IMG/VR virus record: IMGVR_UViG_3300027541_000009
Span: 1 to 64,000 of that record
DNA: 64,000 nucleotides
Reading direction: 5' to 3' (one strand)
Source of the DNA: a virus
Part shown: one piece after another, positions 55,801-63,875 of the stretch
How the letters are laid out: every line of letters starts with the position of its first letter
Numbering within the stretch: the first letter of the stretch is position 1
The notes under the pieces: generated by a model
Seen by the model: the letters and a program-made list of their open reading frames with translations, nothing else
The model's database searches: none
Told to the model about the DNA's origin: nothing
Translations under genes and position numbers: made by a program

Positions 55801-57320
55801 TTCCAAATAAAGTTGGAGTTATATCCGCATACAATTCAATAATTGTAGATAATATACAAGGAACAATTAGTATCAATAATACCGATGATATTATTGTTGG
55901 AGTTAATACTATATCTGGTGCATATGTAAGTTCAAATCAAATTATATCTGATGGATTACACTTTAAAGTATTCCATAATAATCATGGAATGTATGCTGCA
56001 AATAATAGAGTTACTATTTCTGGAATTGATCCAGATGTTGCACCAGTAAAACTAACAGCAAATATTACTGCCACATCTACCACAATTAATGTAAACTCCG
56101 TTGGTATATTTACCAGTTTTGAGGGTCTTCCTGTTGATGTGTCTAATCCAGGTTATATCATCATCAATAATGAAATAATCGGATACACCTCATATGATTT
56201 AGCATCAAATACTATTTCTGGAATTTCTGGATTAAGAGGTTTAGATGGAAGTACTATTAATTCACACATCACTAATGACAATGTATTCAAATATGAATTT
56301 AATGGTGTATCATTAAGAAGAATTAATAATTCTCATCTTTTAAGTAATACAGATACTACAAAATATCCAACTGAAATGGATTCATATCATGTTAAAATAG
56401 ATATGAGTAAAAATGGAAAAGATAGATTGGCCATTAATCAATTGTATTTTAATAATACTAAGTCTGGAGGTACTTATTCTTCACAGAATGTTCAAGTAAA
56501 TAGCATAACTGGACCAAAAGCAACTCAAAATATGGTATTTAATACCATTAGACCAAATGTTCAAACATTACTCCCATCTACTACAAGTATTCAATCTAAA
56601 GTTAGAACTTTCAGTTCTACATCCATAAATGGATCAGAAAGATCTTTTGTAGATAAAGGATTTGAAAATATTTCATTGAATTCTAATAATTTATTTAATG
56701 ATTCTAGAATGATTTGTTCTAAAATAAATGAAATTAACAATTTACAAAATTATCCAGGAAATAAATCATTTACATTAGAAATGTTCTTAAGTACAGGAGA
56801 TACAAGAGTTTCTCCAATGATTGACTTGGATAGAGTTAATGTTATAACAACAATGAATAGAATTGATAATCCAATTAACAATTTCTCTGAAGATCCTAGA
56901 ATTAATCAAATATCTGATGATCCAAACTCTGCAATTTATGTTTCCAAGATTGTTAAATTACAAAAACCATCTGATAATTTAAAAGTCATATTTGATGCAT
57001 ATAGACATTCTACAAATGAAATACGAATAGCATATCGTTTGTTTAGAAGTGACACTCCTTCAGATCAACAACTTTATGAATTATTCCCAGGATATGATAA
57101 TCTAGATCCTATTGGTAATATAATAAATCCATCAAATAATAGTGGAAGATCCGATAGATTTATAGAACCCTCTAATACTTCTAATGATTTTGGCAATTAT
57201 GAATATACTGCTAAAAATCTTCCTATATTCGATGGATTCCAAATAAAAGTTATTATGACGGGAACAAATCAATCTTATGTTCCATTGATCAGAGATTTAA
57301 GAATTATCGCAACAATATGA
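49839..57320 (+). CDS. Giant tail protein with N-terminal DUF4815, 2493 aa
   Basis: NVSPYFDDFDPLKNYQRVLF, then PGYPIQSRELTTLQSILQNQ and FKEGSVVIPGQVAYD are the opening of DUF4815, found in structural proteins of many marine myoviruses. Around residues 1270-1330 a Trp-rich segment (WIGSLELNPSTDTWIETRR, WGAWETNWTG) and around 1665-1780 DPLAQSFEV...CDVYFRSKS and SPVYLESGNEYSLVL follow, both typical of this protein. Later regions have a G-x-G-Y unit (GGSGYAVGD) and an RG-LDGS---SHI module. It takes the place of T4 gp9/gp10 genes and is probably the peripheral baseplate or fibre-attachment protein. Confidence 0.75.
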   Translation: MPQNTNLNVSPYFDDFDPLKNYQRVLFKPGYPIQSRELTTLQSILQNQIEKFGQHFFKEGSVVIPGQVAYDSEYTSVQINDTHLGIPVSSYIDKLVGKKIKGETSGVVAKVENYITGVESERSNYTLYVKYLSSSDTDFTTTTFLDGENLITLETIDYSLTSIVANTTFATTIISESTSTGSAIKIVEGIYFIRGFFITVPSQTVILDQYSNSPSYRIGLLINEEFSVASNNNDDLFDNAQGFSNFAAPGADRLKITTTLIKKELEDFNDEDFVELVRIENGEIKKFVNTTNYNLIRDELAKRTYDESGDYYIKPFVASIKESLNDRVGNNGIYLEGLKTKQGNTASDDLACISISPGKAYVRGYGIETVSNELIDLQKPRTTNKVINSALPFNIGRQITINNVYGSVPVGFSTLSTVYLYSDRTTTPGVSSGEMIGVANVYDLKSKSSEYANQTTEYEISLYDVQTYTLLTLNANIQTLAESTFVEGTSSGATGYLVSTISNSNILTLYQVSGSFLPNESLKFNGVDDGRIVVSIKDYNLSDVHQFVGNSGVSGVGTFTADPVLSNRIVLGELAAQFTITGASGGTSNVSTSSTIFYSTVNVGDIITYTKQGQTVPTYNKVSSVNDYSYLTIIPTTSVSGVSSGGLPTSTIVVNDLRKATLEIQKTSNAYLYSKLENSNVSNVDLTGSSIIFKKSYDLSSGDISSGSVSKTLETDLDLTLEPFDEEDYTLTYKNTGKVEPLNDQKVSISGRTISISGLTGSGPATLTATFKKINTKNKKKVYNRSTSLIVSRSNSTSSGIGKSTLDDGLVYSSIYGVRVQDKTISLNIPDVVSITGIFESSDTSDPKLPVLTLTSLNSALTNAVKGERIIGKTSNAVATYVNRLDANQLELVYLNENTFRSGEVVVFEESKISGEVLDITVGDKNIKSSYTLDSGYRSEYLDFSRIIRKEDSASPTKKIRIIFNNYTLNAEDNGDFVTVNSYDKERFKNDILSVDGYRSTDVIDLRPRVLPYSGTYSPFEYRSRQFSTSSNSSPHIFSQDRFINLSYDYYLPRIDKLFLSKDGIFTLNSGVPSINPKSPDNLDYALEIATLYLPPYLYDVKDVKINFTTHKRYTMKDISRLEDRISNIEYYTSLSLLESDTQNLVIRDPQTGLDRFKAGFFVDNFKSNSGGDLSSPIYKASVDTALGMLRPQHYTTSVDLLLGSESIVGIGTTSNPSVDLRFANDLGSLNIKRTGDIISLNYSDVKYIENKFATRIENVNPFLVTTWIGSLELNPSTDTWIETRRTERTEDIEGTYRTAMQLLGVDSNTGLSPVDWGAWETNWTGTTTVAGPSLGRINVGSQLTSTNWFGWGVTQNFRDTIIDVRNETTTTTTNQSRQGIQFGVSERFDSTSLGDRVVSRSIISLMRSRNIEVIARRLKPNTRFYGFFDNVDMTEYIVPKLIEVTMSSGTFAKGETVVGVLGSKTIRFRLANQNHKYGPYNAPIEVYKTNPYQPENSLSTNYSSTTTVLNVDTASLELQANSEFFGSISANMKLVGETSGAIATVSQIRLITDNAGVFIGSLFIPDPTTPSTPSFKTGTKTFVLTSSSTNSSIVGFTQSTAENNFTSSGTLDNVEELTLRIRNADVERIPRSESRVVTSVESGLEVAAITENRSVTTIFPPPPRRIDPLAQSFEVTDPNGVFVTKCDVYFRSKSSNDIPVVLQIRTMQTGLPTQTILPFSEVTLDSDNVKVSEDGTVSTTFTFPSPVYLESGNEYSLVLLSYSDEYTVWISRMGEADVSTLDLPESERIIVSQQPLLGSLFKSQNASTWDASQYEDLKFTLYRAEFSRTGGSVRFYNPDLGIGNRQVASLRPNPITAYSRSAVIGLGKSLSSADSVLFTNGSTITQENNTNFSGNLKSVLGAVGVGSTLSITNSGTGFVGFLTTYSNVDLVTLTGSGSGAKASITVFNGVAIAATVSKGGSGYAVGDTLTIDSENTGNFGKNLILSIPNKVGVISAYNSIIVDNIQGTISINNTDDIIVGVNTISGAYVSSNQIISDGLHFKVFHNNHGMYAANNRVTISGIDPDVAPVKLTANITATSTTINVNSVGIFTSFEGLPVDVSNPGYIIINNEIIGYTSYDLASNTISGISGLRGLDGSTINSHITNDNVFKYEFNGVSLRRINNSHLLSNTDTTKYPTEMDSYHVKIDMSKNGKDRLAINQLYFNNTKSGGTYSSQNVQVNSITGPKATQNMVFNTIRPNVQTLLPSTTSIQSKVRTFSSTSINGSERSFVDKGFENISLNSNNLFNDSRMICSKINEINNLQNYPGNKSFTLEMFLSTGDTRVSPMIDLDRVNVITTMNRIDNPINNFSEDPRINQISDDPNSAIYVSKIVKLQKPSDNLKVIFDAYRHSTNEIRIAYRLFRSDTPSDQQLYELFPGYDNLDPIGNIINPSNNSGRSDRFIEPSNTSNDFGNYEYTAKNLPIFDGFQIKVIMTGTNQSYVPLIRDLRIIATI

Positions 57321-57517
57321 TACCAGTAGAAGGGCATCGAAATCTCTTTAGAGATGAAAAAAGTAATGCAATTGTAAATTGCAATGATTATGAATATCAA
57401 GAATATCTTAAAATTAAAAATAAAAAATTAACTGAACAAAATGAAATAGATAAATTGAGATCCGAATTGGATGAAATTAAATCCCTTTTAAAAGATCTAT
57501 TAAAGTCTAAAGTATAA
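57317..57517 (+). CDS. Small coiled-coil protein, 66 aa
   Basis: MIPVEGHRNLFRDEKSNAIV, then YQEYLKIKNKK and a heptad helix (EIDKLRSELDEIKSLLKDLL). This N-L-x-R-D...S-x-A-I-x-N pattern followed by a coiled coil is one I recall from structural clusters of marine phages. ATGA overlap with the giant gene. Likely a virion or assembly factor. Confidence 0.72.
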   Translation: MIPVEGHRNLFRDEKSNAIVNCNDYEYQEYLKIKNKKLTEQNEIDKLRSELDEIKSLLKDLLKSKV

Positions 57518-57520
57518 ATA
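57513..57520 (+). promoter_or_regulatory. Late promoter motif TATAAATA
   Basis: Exact octamer 33 bp before ATG 57546, overlapping the end of the previous gene. Confidence 0.62.
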
Positions 57521-57545
57521 TAATAAGAAAGATAATAGTTTAATC

Positions 57546-57887
57546 ATGTCGGTATACGTAAGTAATATTACTATTCCAATTGGGGCTGACTTTGAACAAA
57601 CTTTTAGTTTGGAAGATAATGTTTTAAATTCTTATTTGGACTTGACTGGTTACACTGGATCTTCCTTACTTAAAAAACATCCTTCATCTCTAACTACTGC
57701 TGCATCATTTGAAGTTCATTTTACAAACAGATCATATGGTGAATTAACTATTTCTTTAGGATCTAGTATAACATCATCATTAAAACCTGGAAGATATTGT
57801 TATGATATATTGATATCTGATGGAACAAAAAAAAGTAGAGTAGTTGAAGGTAGTGCCTTAGTTACTGCAGGAGTTACTACAAGCTAA
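57546..57887 (+). CDS. Virion protein with BppU-like beta-sandwich, 113 aa
   Basis: Pattern GADFEQTFSLED, LDLTGYTGSSLLKKHPSS, TISLGSSITSSLKPGRYCYD, VEGSALVTAGVT fits the Ig-like N-terminal domain of phage baseplate/fibre proteins (a range of 'input' followed by L-x-P-G-x-Y-x-Y-D). Probably a small structural or fibre-linked subunit. Confidence 0.7.
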   Translation: MSVYVSNITIPIGADFEQTFSLEDNVLNSYLDLTGYTGSSLLKKHPSSLTTAASFEVHFTNRSYGELTISLGSSITSSLKPGRYCYDILISDGTKKSRVVEGSALVTAGVTTS

Positions 57888-57888
57888 A

Positions 57889-58107
57889 ATGACACAAGTA
57901 AACAGCAGGTTAGGATCTCAAAATACAATAAAAGTTATTCCCTCAATAGGAGCAGCAACTATAGGAGCTTTGCGTGATGTAGATACAAGTAATCTAGGTA
58001 ATGGATACGTTTTAGTTTATGACTCAGCAACAAAAAAATGGGTTGCTACCGATCAATTAACACCAGGGGAAACTCAAAATTTAATCATCAATGGAGGAAA
58101 TTTCTAA
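57889..58107 (+). CDS. Small fibre-associated protein, 72 aa
   Basis: ALRDVDTSNLGNGYVLVYDS followed by TKKWVATDQL is a repeat unit often seen in phage tail fibre proteins (L-x-D-V-D...G-x-V-L-x-Y-x-S-x-T-x-K-W). It ends one base before the large fibre-like gene. Confidence 0.68.
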   Translation: MTQVNSRLGSQNTIKVIPSIGAATIGALRDVDTSNLGNGYVLVYDSATKKWVATDQLTPGETQNLIINGGNF

Positions 58108-59907
58108 ATGGCAAGTTACATCAAGATTAAAAGGTCTACTGGAACAGTAGCACCAGCATCACTTCAATATGGAGAACTTGCTTATACCGCTGGAGTGGGT
58201 ACCCACGGAAATAGTGGTGGAAGGCTTTTCATTGGTGATAATGTACCAAATGCAATAGCAATTGGTGGTAGATACTATGCAGATTTACTTAGTATTGCTC
58301 CAGGATTAGTAGCAGGACAATCCAATCCAACTACTGCTGCAAATGGATTTGTAGCAATTTTAGATCAAAATAGAAAAGTTGATCAATGGAATGTAGATAA
58401 TCTTACTTTAGATGGTAACACTTTATCATCCACAAATGTAGATGGTGATATTAATTTAGACCCAAATGGAACGGGTGAAATTGTAGTTCCAGATGATACA
58501 TATTTAACTTTTGGTACAAGTAAAGATACTAAAATTAAATATGATGAAACTACAGATAATAGATTAGAAGTAACCGGTGCAGACTGGAACTTTGCAGATG
58601 GAGTAGCAATTAGTGTAAGTGACATTACATCATCAACCTCCACCTCAACTGGGGCATTTATCGTTTCTGGTGGAGTAGCAATTGGTGAAAATCTCAATAT
58701 CGGTGGAAATGCAGATTTTGATGGAGACTTAAATTTAGATGGTGGAGATTTAACATCTAATCTCTCGTCATTTAACATTTTTCCACAAAATGTAGTAACA
58801 ATTGATGCATTTGCTGCTGCAGAGACCATTGGGATTGGCAGTGACTCATCTTCAACTACTGTAACTATCAGATCAACCACACCTTCAACATCTCCTACTA
58901 CAGGGGCACTTGTTATCAATGGTGGGGTTGGTATTGCCAGTGATTTAAATATTGGTGGAACTACTAACTTTAATTCTAATGTAGAAATCCAAGATCATTT
59001 AGTAATTCATGATTATTTGACCGTAGAAGGTAATACTAATTTAGGAGATTCTTCTACTGATCAAGTAACCATTACTGGAAATCTATATCAAACTGGAATT
59101 TCAACTATTGTCGGTGAACTTTATGTAGATGCAGTTGGAATCAACTCAAATACCATTTTTACAAGACCTGGATCTGGTGATAAATTATTCATCGATCCTT
59201 TCCCATCTGGCCTCAGTAATGAAGGAACTGTTGTCATTAAAGGTGATCTTCAAGTTGATGGTACTACTACAACTGTTAATTCTGTTACAGTAACTAGCAA
59301 TAACCCAATTTATATTGTAGGTGATAATGCATCTACTAGAACAGTAGTATTAACTGTTGCAACTGGAAGTGAATTAACTATAGACAGTGTTGCTGGAATC
59401 AATACTAATGATGTAGTAACTGGAAATAATATTCCATCAAATACTGTAATTTCCAGCATAGACTCAGGAAATAAAGTAATTACATTATCAAATGCAATTA
59501 CTGGAACAGTAAATTCTGGAGATCAAATTACAGTAAGTCAAGGTGTCGATACTAATGATGATAGAGGTATCGGATTTAAATATGTTTCTTCTGGAATTGG
59601 AACACAGGCAGTAGTCAAAACTGGATTCTTCGGTTATGTAGATGCAAATTCACGTTGGACCTATGTTCCAGATGCAGGACTTGCAGGAAACGTAGTAACA
59701 GGAACCAAAGGATTCCTAGATATCAAAGGAATTTATTATCAAAGTGGTGATTTCTCAACCAATGGTGTCACTTACTTTGACAGTGATGGATTAATGAAGT
59801 CTACAGTTGCTCCTGGATCTGGAATTAGCACCTCAAACTATATTCTAACAACAGATGAGTTTGGAGTTCCAACTTGGACTGACACAATTGATGGAGGACT
59901 ATTCTGA
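58108..59907 (+). CDS. Tail fibre-like protein with beta-helix repeats, 599 aa
   Basis: N-terminal KIKRSTGTVAPASLQYGELA and GGRLFIGDN are the opening common to phage fibre/needle-like proteins. Repeats such as STSTGAFIVSGGVAIGENLN and TTGALVINGGVGIASDLNIG, with N-IGG-, suggest a triple beta-helix shaft. The C-terminus (YILTTDEFGVPTWTDTIDGG) resembles a fibre end. Likely trimeric and host contacting; no chaperone gene is next to it. Confidence 0.75.
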   Translation: MASYIKIKRSTGTVAPASLQYGELAYTAGVGTHGNSGGRLFIGDNVPNAIAIGGRYYADLLSIAPGLVAGQSNPTTAANGFVAILDQNRKVDQWNVDNLTLDGNTLSSTNVDGDINLDPNGTGEIVVPDDTYLTFGTSKDTKIKYDETTDNRLEVTGADWNFADGVAISVSDITSSTSTSTGAFIVSGGVAIGENLNIGGNADFDGDLNLDGGDLTSNLSSFNIFPQNVVTIDAFAAAETIGIGSDSSSTTVTIRSTTPSTSPTTGALVINGGVGIASDLNIGGTTNFNSNVEIQDHLVIHDYLTVEGNTNLGDSSTDQVTITGNLYQTGISTIVGELYVDAVGINSNTIFTRPGSGDKLFIDPFPSGLSNEGTVVIKGDLQVDGTTTTVNSVTVTSNNPIYIVGDNASTRTVVLTVATGSELTIDSVAGINTNDVVTGNNIPSNTVISSIDSGNKVITLSNAITGTVNSGDQITVSQGVDTNDDRGIGFKYVSSGIGTQAVVKTGFFGYVDANSRWTYVPDAGLAGNVVTGTKGFLDIKGIYYQSGDFSTNGVTYFDSDGLMKSTVAPGSGISTSNYILTTDEFGVPTWTDTIDGGLF

Positions 59908-59908
59908 T

Positions 59909-60145
59909 ATGCAAAATGATGTTGATGTGAATATTTTAATTAATACTTATCACAATAAAATTTCTACGTTATATAATCAAAATATACTGTTAGAAGCAAA
60001 GGTCCAATCCTTAGAAAAAGATTGGACCTCCGAAAAAAATGCATTGTTAATGAAAAATTTAGAATTGCAAAAAAAAGTAGATGAACTTTCCAGATCAAGC
60101 AATAAAAAGTCATCTCAAAAATTTTCTGATGCAGAGGTAGAGTAA
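59909..60145 (+). CDS. Coiled-coil protein, 78 aa
   Basis: ATG 59909 follows the previous stop by one base; the frame is open further upstream within the fibre gene. Long heptad helix (QNILLEAKVQSLEKDW, LELQKKVDELSR) and a polar tail. Overlaps the gp13 start by one base (TAATG). Possible assembly factor. Confidence 0.68.
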   Translation: MQNDVDVNILINTYHNKISTLYNQNILLEAKVQSLEKDWTSEKNALLMKNLELQKKVDELSRSSNKKSSQKFSDAEVE

Positions 60146-60960
60146 TGTCCCAACCATCATCTAGACAAGAACTCTTAGATTATTGTTTAAGAAAACTGGG
60201 ATATCCAGTGTTAGAAATAAATGTAGATGATGATCAGTTAAATGATAGATTAGATGATGCTCTTCAATATTTCCATGAACGTCACTTTGATGGAATTGAA
60301 AGAGTATTTTTGAAGCACAAATTATTGCATGAGGAAGTAGACCTAATTAAAAATAATCCAACATATACTACTGGACATGCTACATCTGGAATTACCACTG
60401 CAACTCTAGAAGAACCTCAAAATTTTATCCCATTACCAGATACTGTAATTGGGGTTAATATGGTATTTAAATCCGATGCTAATACCATTAGTGCAGGAAT
60501 GTTTAATATTAAGTATCAAATCTTTTTAAATGATTTGTATTATTATGGAGCATTGGATTTAATGAATTATGCAATGACTAAGATGTATCTTGAAGATATT
60601 AGTCGAATAATTACTCCAGATGTTCAATTAAGATTCAATAAAAAGCAACATAGGTTATATCTTGATATTGATTGGGGTATGGTAAATAGTGATTCATATA
60701 TTGTAATAGATTGCTATAGAATTGTAGATCCTGCAAATTTCCCAAAAGTTTATAACGATTATTGGTTAAAGAAATATTTAACAGCATCTATTAAAAAGCA
60801 ATGGGGACAGAATTTAATTAAATTCAATGGGGTTCAACTTCCAGGGGGAGTAACAATGAATGGAGATAGATTATATACAGATGCAGAAAAAGAATTAGAA
60901 GAGATTGAAAGACAACTCAGAGACGAGTATGAATTGCCACCTCTTGGTCTTATAGGATAG
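60145..60960 (+). CDS. gp13: Neck protein gp13
   Basis: 271 residues (T4 gp13: 309). SRQELLDYCLRKLGYPVLEI, then DDQLNDRLDDALQYFHERHF match the conserved gp13 N-terminus; the middle holds MFNIKYQIFLNDLYYYG. In T4 gp13 and gp14 form the neck that closes the head and joins the tail. Confidence 0.9.
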   Translation: MSQPSSRQELLDYCLRKLGYPVLEINVDDDQLNDRLDDALQYFHERHFDGIERVFLKHKLLHEEVDLIKNNPTYTTGHATSGITTATLEEPQNFIPLPDTVIGVNMVFKSDANTISAGMFNIKYQIFLNDLYYYGALDLMNYAMTKMYLEDISRIITPDVQLRFNKKQHRLYLDIDWGMVNSDSYIVIDCYRIVDPANFPKVYNDYWLKKYLTASIKKQWGQNLIKFNGVQLPGGVTMNGDRLYTDAEKELEEIERQLRDEYELPPLGLIG

Positions 60961-60971
60961 GGAGGTGAGAT

Positions 60972-62360
60972 ATGCCTCTTAATCCATATTTTTTAAATGG
61001 ATCTCCATCTGAACAGAGATTAATTCAAGATTTAATCAATGAGCAGTTGAAGATGTTTGGGCAAGATGTAGTTTACATGCCCAGAAAATTTATAACAGAG
61101 AAAAAGATAATAAAAGAGATTTTAGTATCTAAATTTGATGATAATTTTCACATCGAAGCTTATATTGCAAATTTTGATGGATTTGGTGGAAGTGGAGATA
61201 TCTTATCAAAATTTGGTGTTAGAAGTACAGATGAAATAACTTTTATTATATCTAGAGAAAGATTTGAAGACTTTATATCACCCTTTGTTTCTGGGCAGAA
61301 TGATGTATTTTTAACTACAAGACCACAAGAAGGTGATTTAATTTATTTTCCATTAGACAATGGTTTATTTGAAGTAAAGTACGTAGAGGCAAAAAAACCA
61401 TTTTATCAATTAAACAATTTGTATGTTTATGAATTGAGATGTGAACTCTTTGAATATGAAGATGAAGTTATTGATACTGGATTAGAAGAAGTTGATACTA
61501 CGGTCCAAGATTTTGGATATACTATAACTTTGAATATGGTAAAAGAAAATGCAAATAGTGCAACAATTAAGACTGAACCTGCAATAAATCTTTCTCCAAA
61601 TCGTATTCCAAATGCACAATCTGTAAGATATATTGATATTTTAAATGGTGGATCTGGATATAAATCCACCCCATCCATATCTTTAAGTAAACCTGTATCT
61701 GGAGGTGTTCAGGCAACTGCAGTTGCTATTATGACAAGTAGGGGTAATGATTCTACCGTAGATAAGATTTTAATAGTTAATCCAGGATATGGTTATACAA
61801 CTCCACCAAAAATTACGGTAAAATCAAATTCGGGTAGTGGATTTATTGGGACTTCTATTTTAGCATCTGGAACACTAGGACCTATAACAATTTTGGATAG
61901 TGGTGAAGGATATACATCTATACCAACTATAGGAATAACATCTTCATCTACTGGAGATTCTGCAGAATTGGTTCCTATTATTAATACATCAGGTAAAGTC
62001 ACTGCAGTGTATTATAGTGATGCAGGAATTGGATATACTGCAATTCCTAATATAACGGTATCTTCACCAATAGGTGTTTCTACTGGCAATTATATCTTTA
62101 ATGAAATTGTTAAAGGTGTTTCTACTGGAACTAGTGCATATGTTAAGAGTTGGGATTATGATACTAGAATTCTCAAGTTAGCAATAGTAAGTGGGAAATT
62201 TGCAGTTGGGGAATCTATTGCAGGTTATGGTGCAACATATAAAATATATTCAATAGATGATTATGATGTATACGATACTTATGCATCAAATGAAGAAATA
62301 GAAGAAGAAGCAGATCAGATTATAGATTTCAATGAAAAGAATCCTTTTGGGGAATTCTAA
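60972..62360 (+). CDS. gp14: Neck protein gp14 with inserted G-x-G-Y repeats
   Basis: 462 residues, against 256 in T4. The N-terminal half (EQRLIQDLINEQLKMFGQDV, VYMPRKFITEKKIIKEILV, FEVKYVEAKKPFYQLNNLYV) is the gp14 core. Residues about 220-365 insert four units with cores GGSGYKSTP, PGYGYTTPPK, SGEGYTSIP and AGIGYTAIP, the same type seen in the giant baseplate proteins. The C-terminus (DVYDTYASNEEIEEEADQII, FGEF) returns to the usual gp14 end. The insert would decorate the neck. Confidence 0.9.
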   Translation: MPLNPYFLNGSPSEQRLIQDLINEQLKMFGQDVVYMPRKFITEKKIIKEILVSKFDDNFHIEAYIANFDGFGGSGDILSKFGVRSTDEITFIISRERFEDFISPFVSGQNDVFLTTRPQEGDLIYFPLDNGLFEVKYVEAKKPFYQLNNLYVYELRCELFEYEDEVIDTGLEEVDTTVQDFGYTITLNMVKENANSATIKTEPAINLSPNRIPNAQSVRYIDILNGGSGYKSTPSISLSKPVSGGVQATAVAIMTSRGNDSTVDKILIVNPGYGYTTPPKITVKSNSGSGFIGTSILASGTLGPITILDSGEGYTSIPTIGITSSSTGDSAELVPIINTSGKVTAVYYSDAGIGYTAIPNITVSSPIGVSTGNYIFNEIVKGVSTGTSAYVKSWDYDTRILKLAIVSGKFAVGESIAGYGATYKIYSIDDYDVYDTYASNEEIEEEADQIIDFNEKNPFGEF

Positions 62361-62364
62361 ATAA
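62357..62364 (+). promoter_or_regulatory. Late promoter motif CTAAATAA
   Basis: 30 bp before the gp15 start, overlapping the gp14 stop codon. Confidence 0.55.
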
Positions 62365-62386
62365 AGTAAGGATTGTATTTTAAATC

Positions 62387-63442
62387 ATGTTAGGTAATCA
62401 TACATACCACGAAATAATCAGAAGGACTACAGCATCTTTTGGCACACTTTTTAATAATATCTACATACAGCATAAAGATGCTGAAGGGGATGAATTTAGT
62501 TTAATTAAAGTTCCTATTGCATATGGTCCAATTCAAAAATATTTGGCAAGAATTGAACAAAAACCAGATTTAAGAAAAAGGAATGCCATAACTTTGCCAA
62601 GAATGTCTTTTGAAGTTGGGCAGTTATCTTACGATCCTAGCAGAAAATCTTCTACATTACAAACGTTTAAATCTATCACTGGAACTGATAACAAACCGGT
62701 AAGTACTTACATGCCAGTTCCATATAATTTACCATTTGAATTGACAATTGCAACCAAATATAATGATGATATGTTCCAAATTGTGGAGCAAATATTACCA
62801 TATTTTAGACCAGAATTTAATATTACAGTAAATCTAACTTCAACTTTAGGTGAGAAAAGGGATGTACCCATAATTCTCCAAAATGTTTCACCATTCCAAG
62901 ACAATTATGAAGGGGGATTTGATGAACGTAGGTTTATGCAATGCACATTGACTTTCGTAGCAAAAATATTCTTATTTGGTTCAGTTCCATCTGATCAAGA
63001 TGGCAACATTATTAAAAGAGTTCAAGTTGATTATTATTCAGATACTAATAGAGTAAATGCATCTAGACAACTGCGTTATGTGGTTACACCTAGAGCAACA
63101 AAAGATTATAATAAAGATAAGACTACTACACTTTCTCAAGATATTGGAACAGAAGTTACCGAGTTTACAGTTTCAAATGCAAATCTTTTAGTACCAAATA
63201 GTTACATACAAATAAATGATGAGAATATGTATATTAAATCCATCAACAATGATGAGATAACTGTGTTACGTGGTCAGGATGGAACAACTATATCTGAACA
63301 TGAAGAAGGTGATTACATAAATGCAATCACACAAGAAGATGATGATATGATTATACCAGGTGATGATTTTGAATTTGATGAAGAACTTTTTGATTTTGGT
63401 GATGGTAGAATTTATAGCCCAAGAAAGGGTGAAGACCTATGA
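62387..63442 (+). CDS. gp15: Tail sheath stabiliser gp15
   Basis: 351 residues (T4 gp15: 272). YHEIIRRTTASFGTLFNNIY, then VPIAYGPIQKYLARIEQKP, LPRMSFEVGQLSYDPSRK and PVPYNLPFELTIATKYNDD are the conserved gp15 blocks. The last 80 residues add the shared IQINDENMYI...VLRGQDGTTISEHEEG module. gp15 caps the tail and attaches it to the neck. ATGA overlap with the terminase gene. Confidence 0.9.
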   Translation: MLGNHTYHEIIRRTTASFGTLFNNIYIQHKDAEGDEFSLIKVPIAYGPIQKYLARIEQKPDLRKRNAITLPRMSFEVGQLSYDPSRKSSTLQTFKSITGTDNKPVSTYMPVPYNLPFELTIATKYNDDMFQIVEQILPYFRPEFNITVNLTSTLGEKRDVPIILQNVSPFQDNYEGGFDERRFMQCTLTFVAKIFLFGSVPSDQDGNIIKRVQVDYYSDTNRVNASRQLRYVVTPRATKDYNKDKTTTLSQDIGTEVTEFTVSNANLLVPNSYIQINDENMYIKSINNDEITVLRGQDGTTISEHEEGDYINAITQEDDDMIIPGDDFEFDEELFDFGDGRIYSPRKGEDL

Positions 63443-63864
63443 GTAATAAATTTGATAAAATCAATGAAACTTTAGATATTGAGGCAGAAGCAGTATCTAC
63501 AGAGTATATTGAAAAAGTTAAAAAAGAAATAAAAAAACCAGTTTCTGAAGATGAGGCACATAATGATTATGAATACACTCGTCAAAATTTGTATGACTTA
63601 ATAGAAAAGGGACAAGAAGCAATTTATGAAATGTTGGAAATTGCAAAAGAGACCCAAAAAGCAAGAGATTTTGAAGTTGCAGGACAATTGATAAAGAGTG
63701 TTGGTGATGTTTCAGATAAATTATTAGATCTTCAACATAAAATGAAAAAATTAAAGGAAGAAGATAAATCATCTTCACCTACCAATGTAACTAATAATGC
63801 TCTTTTTGTTGGTTCTACTGCAGACCTTCAAAAATTTTTAAAAGAAAGTATGAAAGATAAATAA
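63439..63864 (+). CDS. gp16: Small terminase subunit gp16
   Basis: 141 residues (T4 gp16: 164). DYEYTRQNLYDLIEKGQEAI, then ARDFEVAGQLIKSVGDVSDK and LLDLQHKMKKLKEE give the helical coiled-coil core of T4-type small terminases, which set up packaging by the large subunit; that gene should lie just beyond the right edge. The end TNNALFVGSTADLQKFLK is also a usual feature. Confidence 0.88.
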   Translation: MSNKFDKINETLDIEAEAVSTEYIEKVKKEIKKPVSEDEAHNDYEYTRQNLYDLIEKGQEAIYEMLEIAKETQKARDFEVAGQLIKSVGDVSDKLLDLQHKMKKLKEEDKSSSPTNVTNNALFVGSTADLQKFLKESMKDK

Positions 63865-63875
63865 TCAAAAAGACA

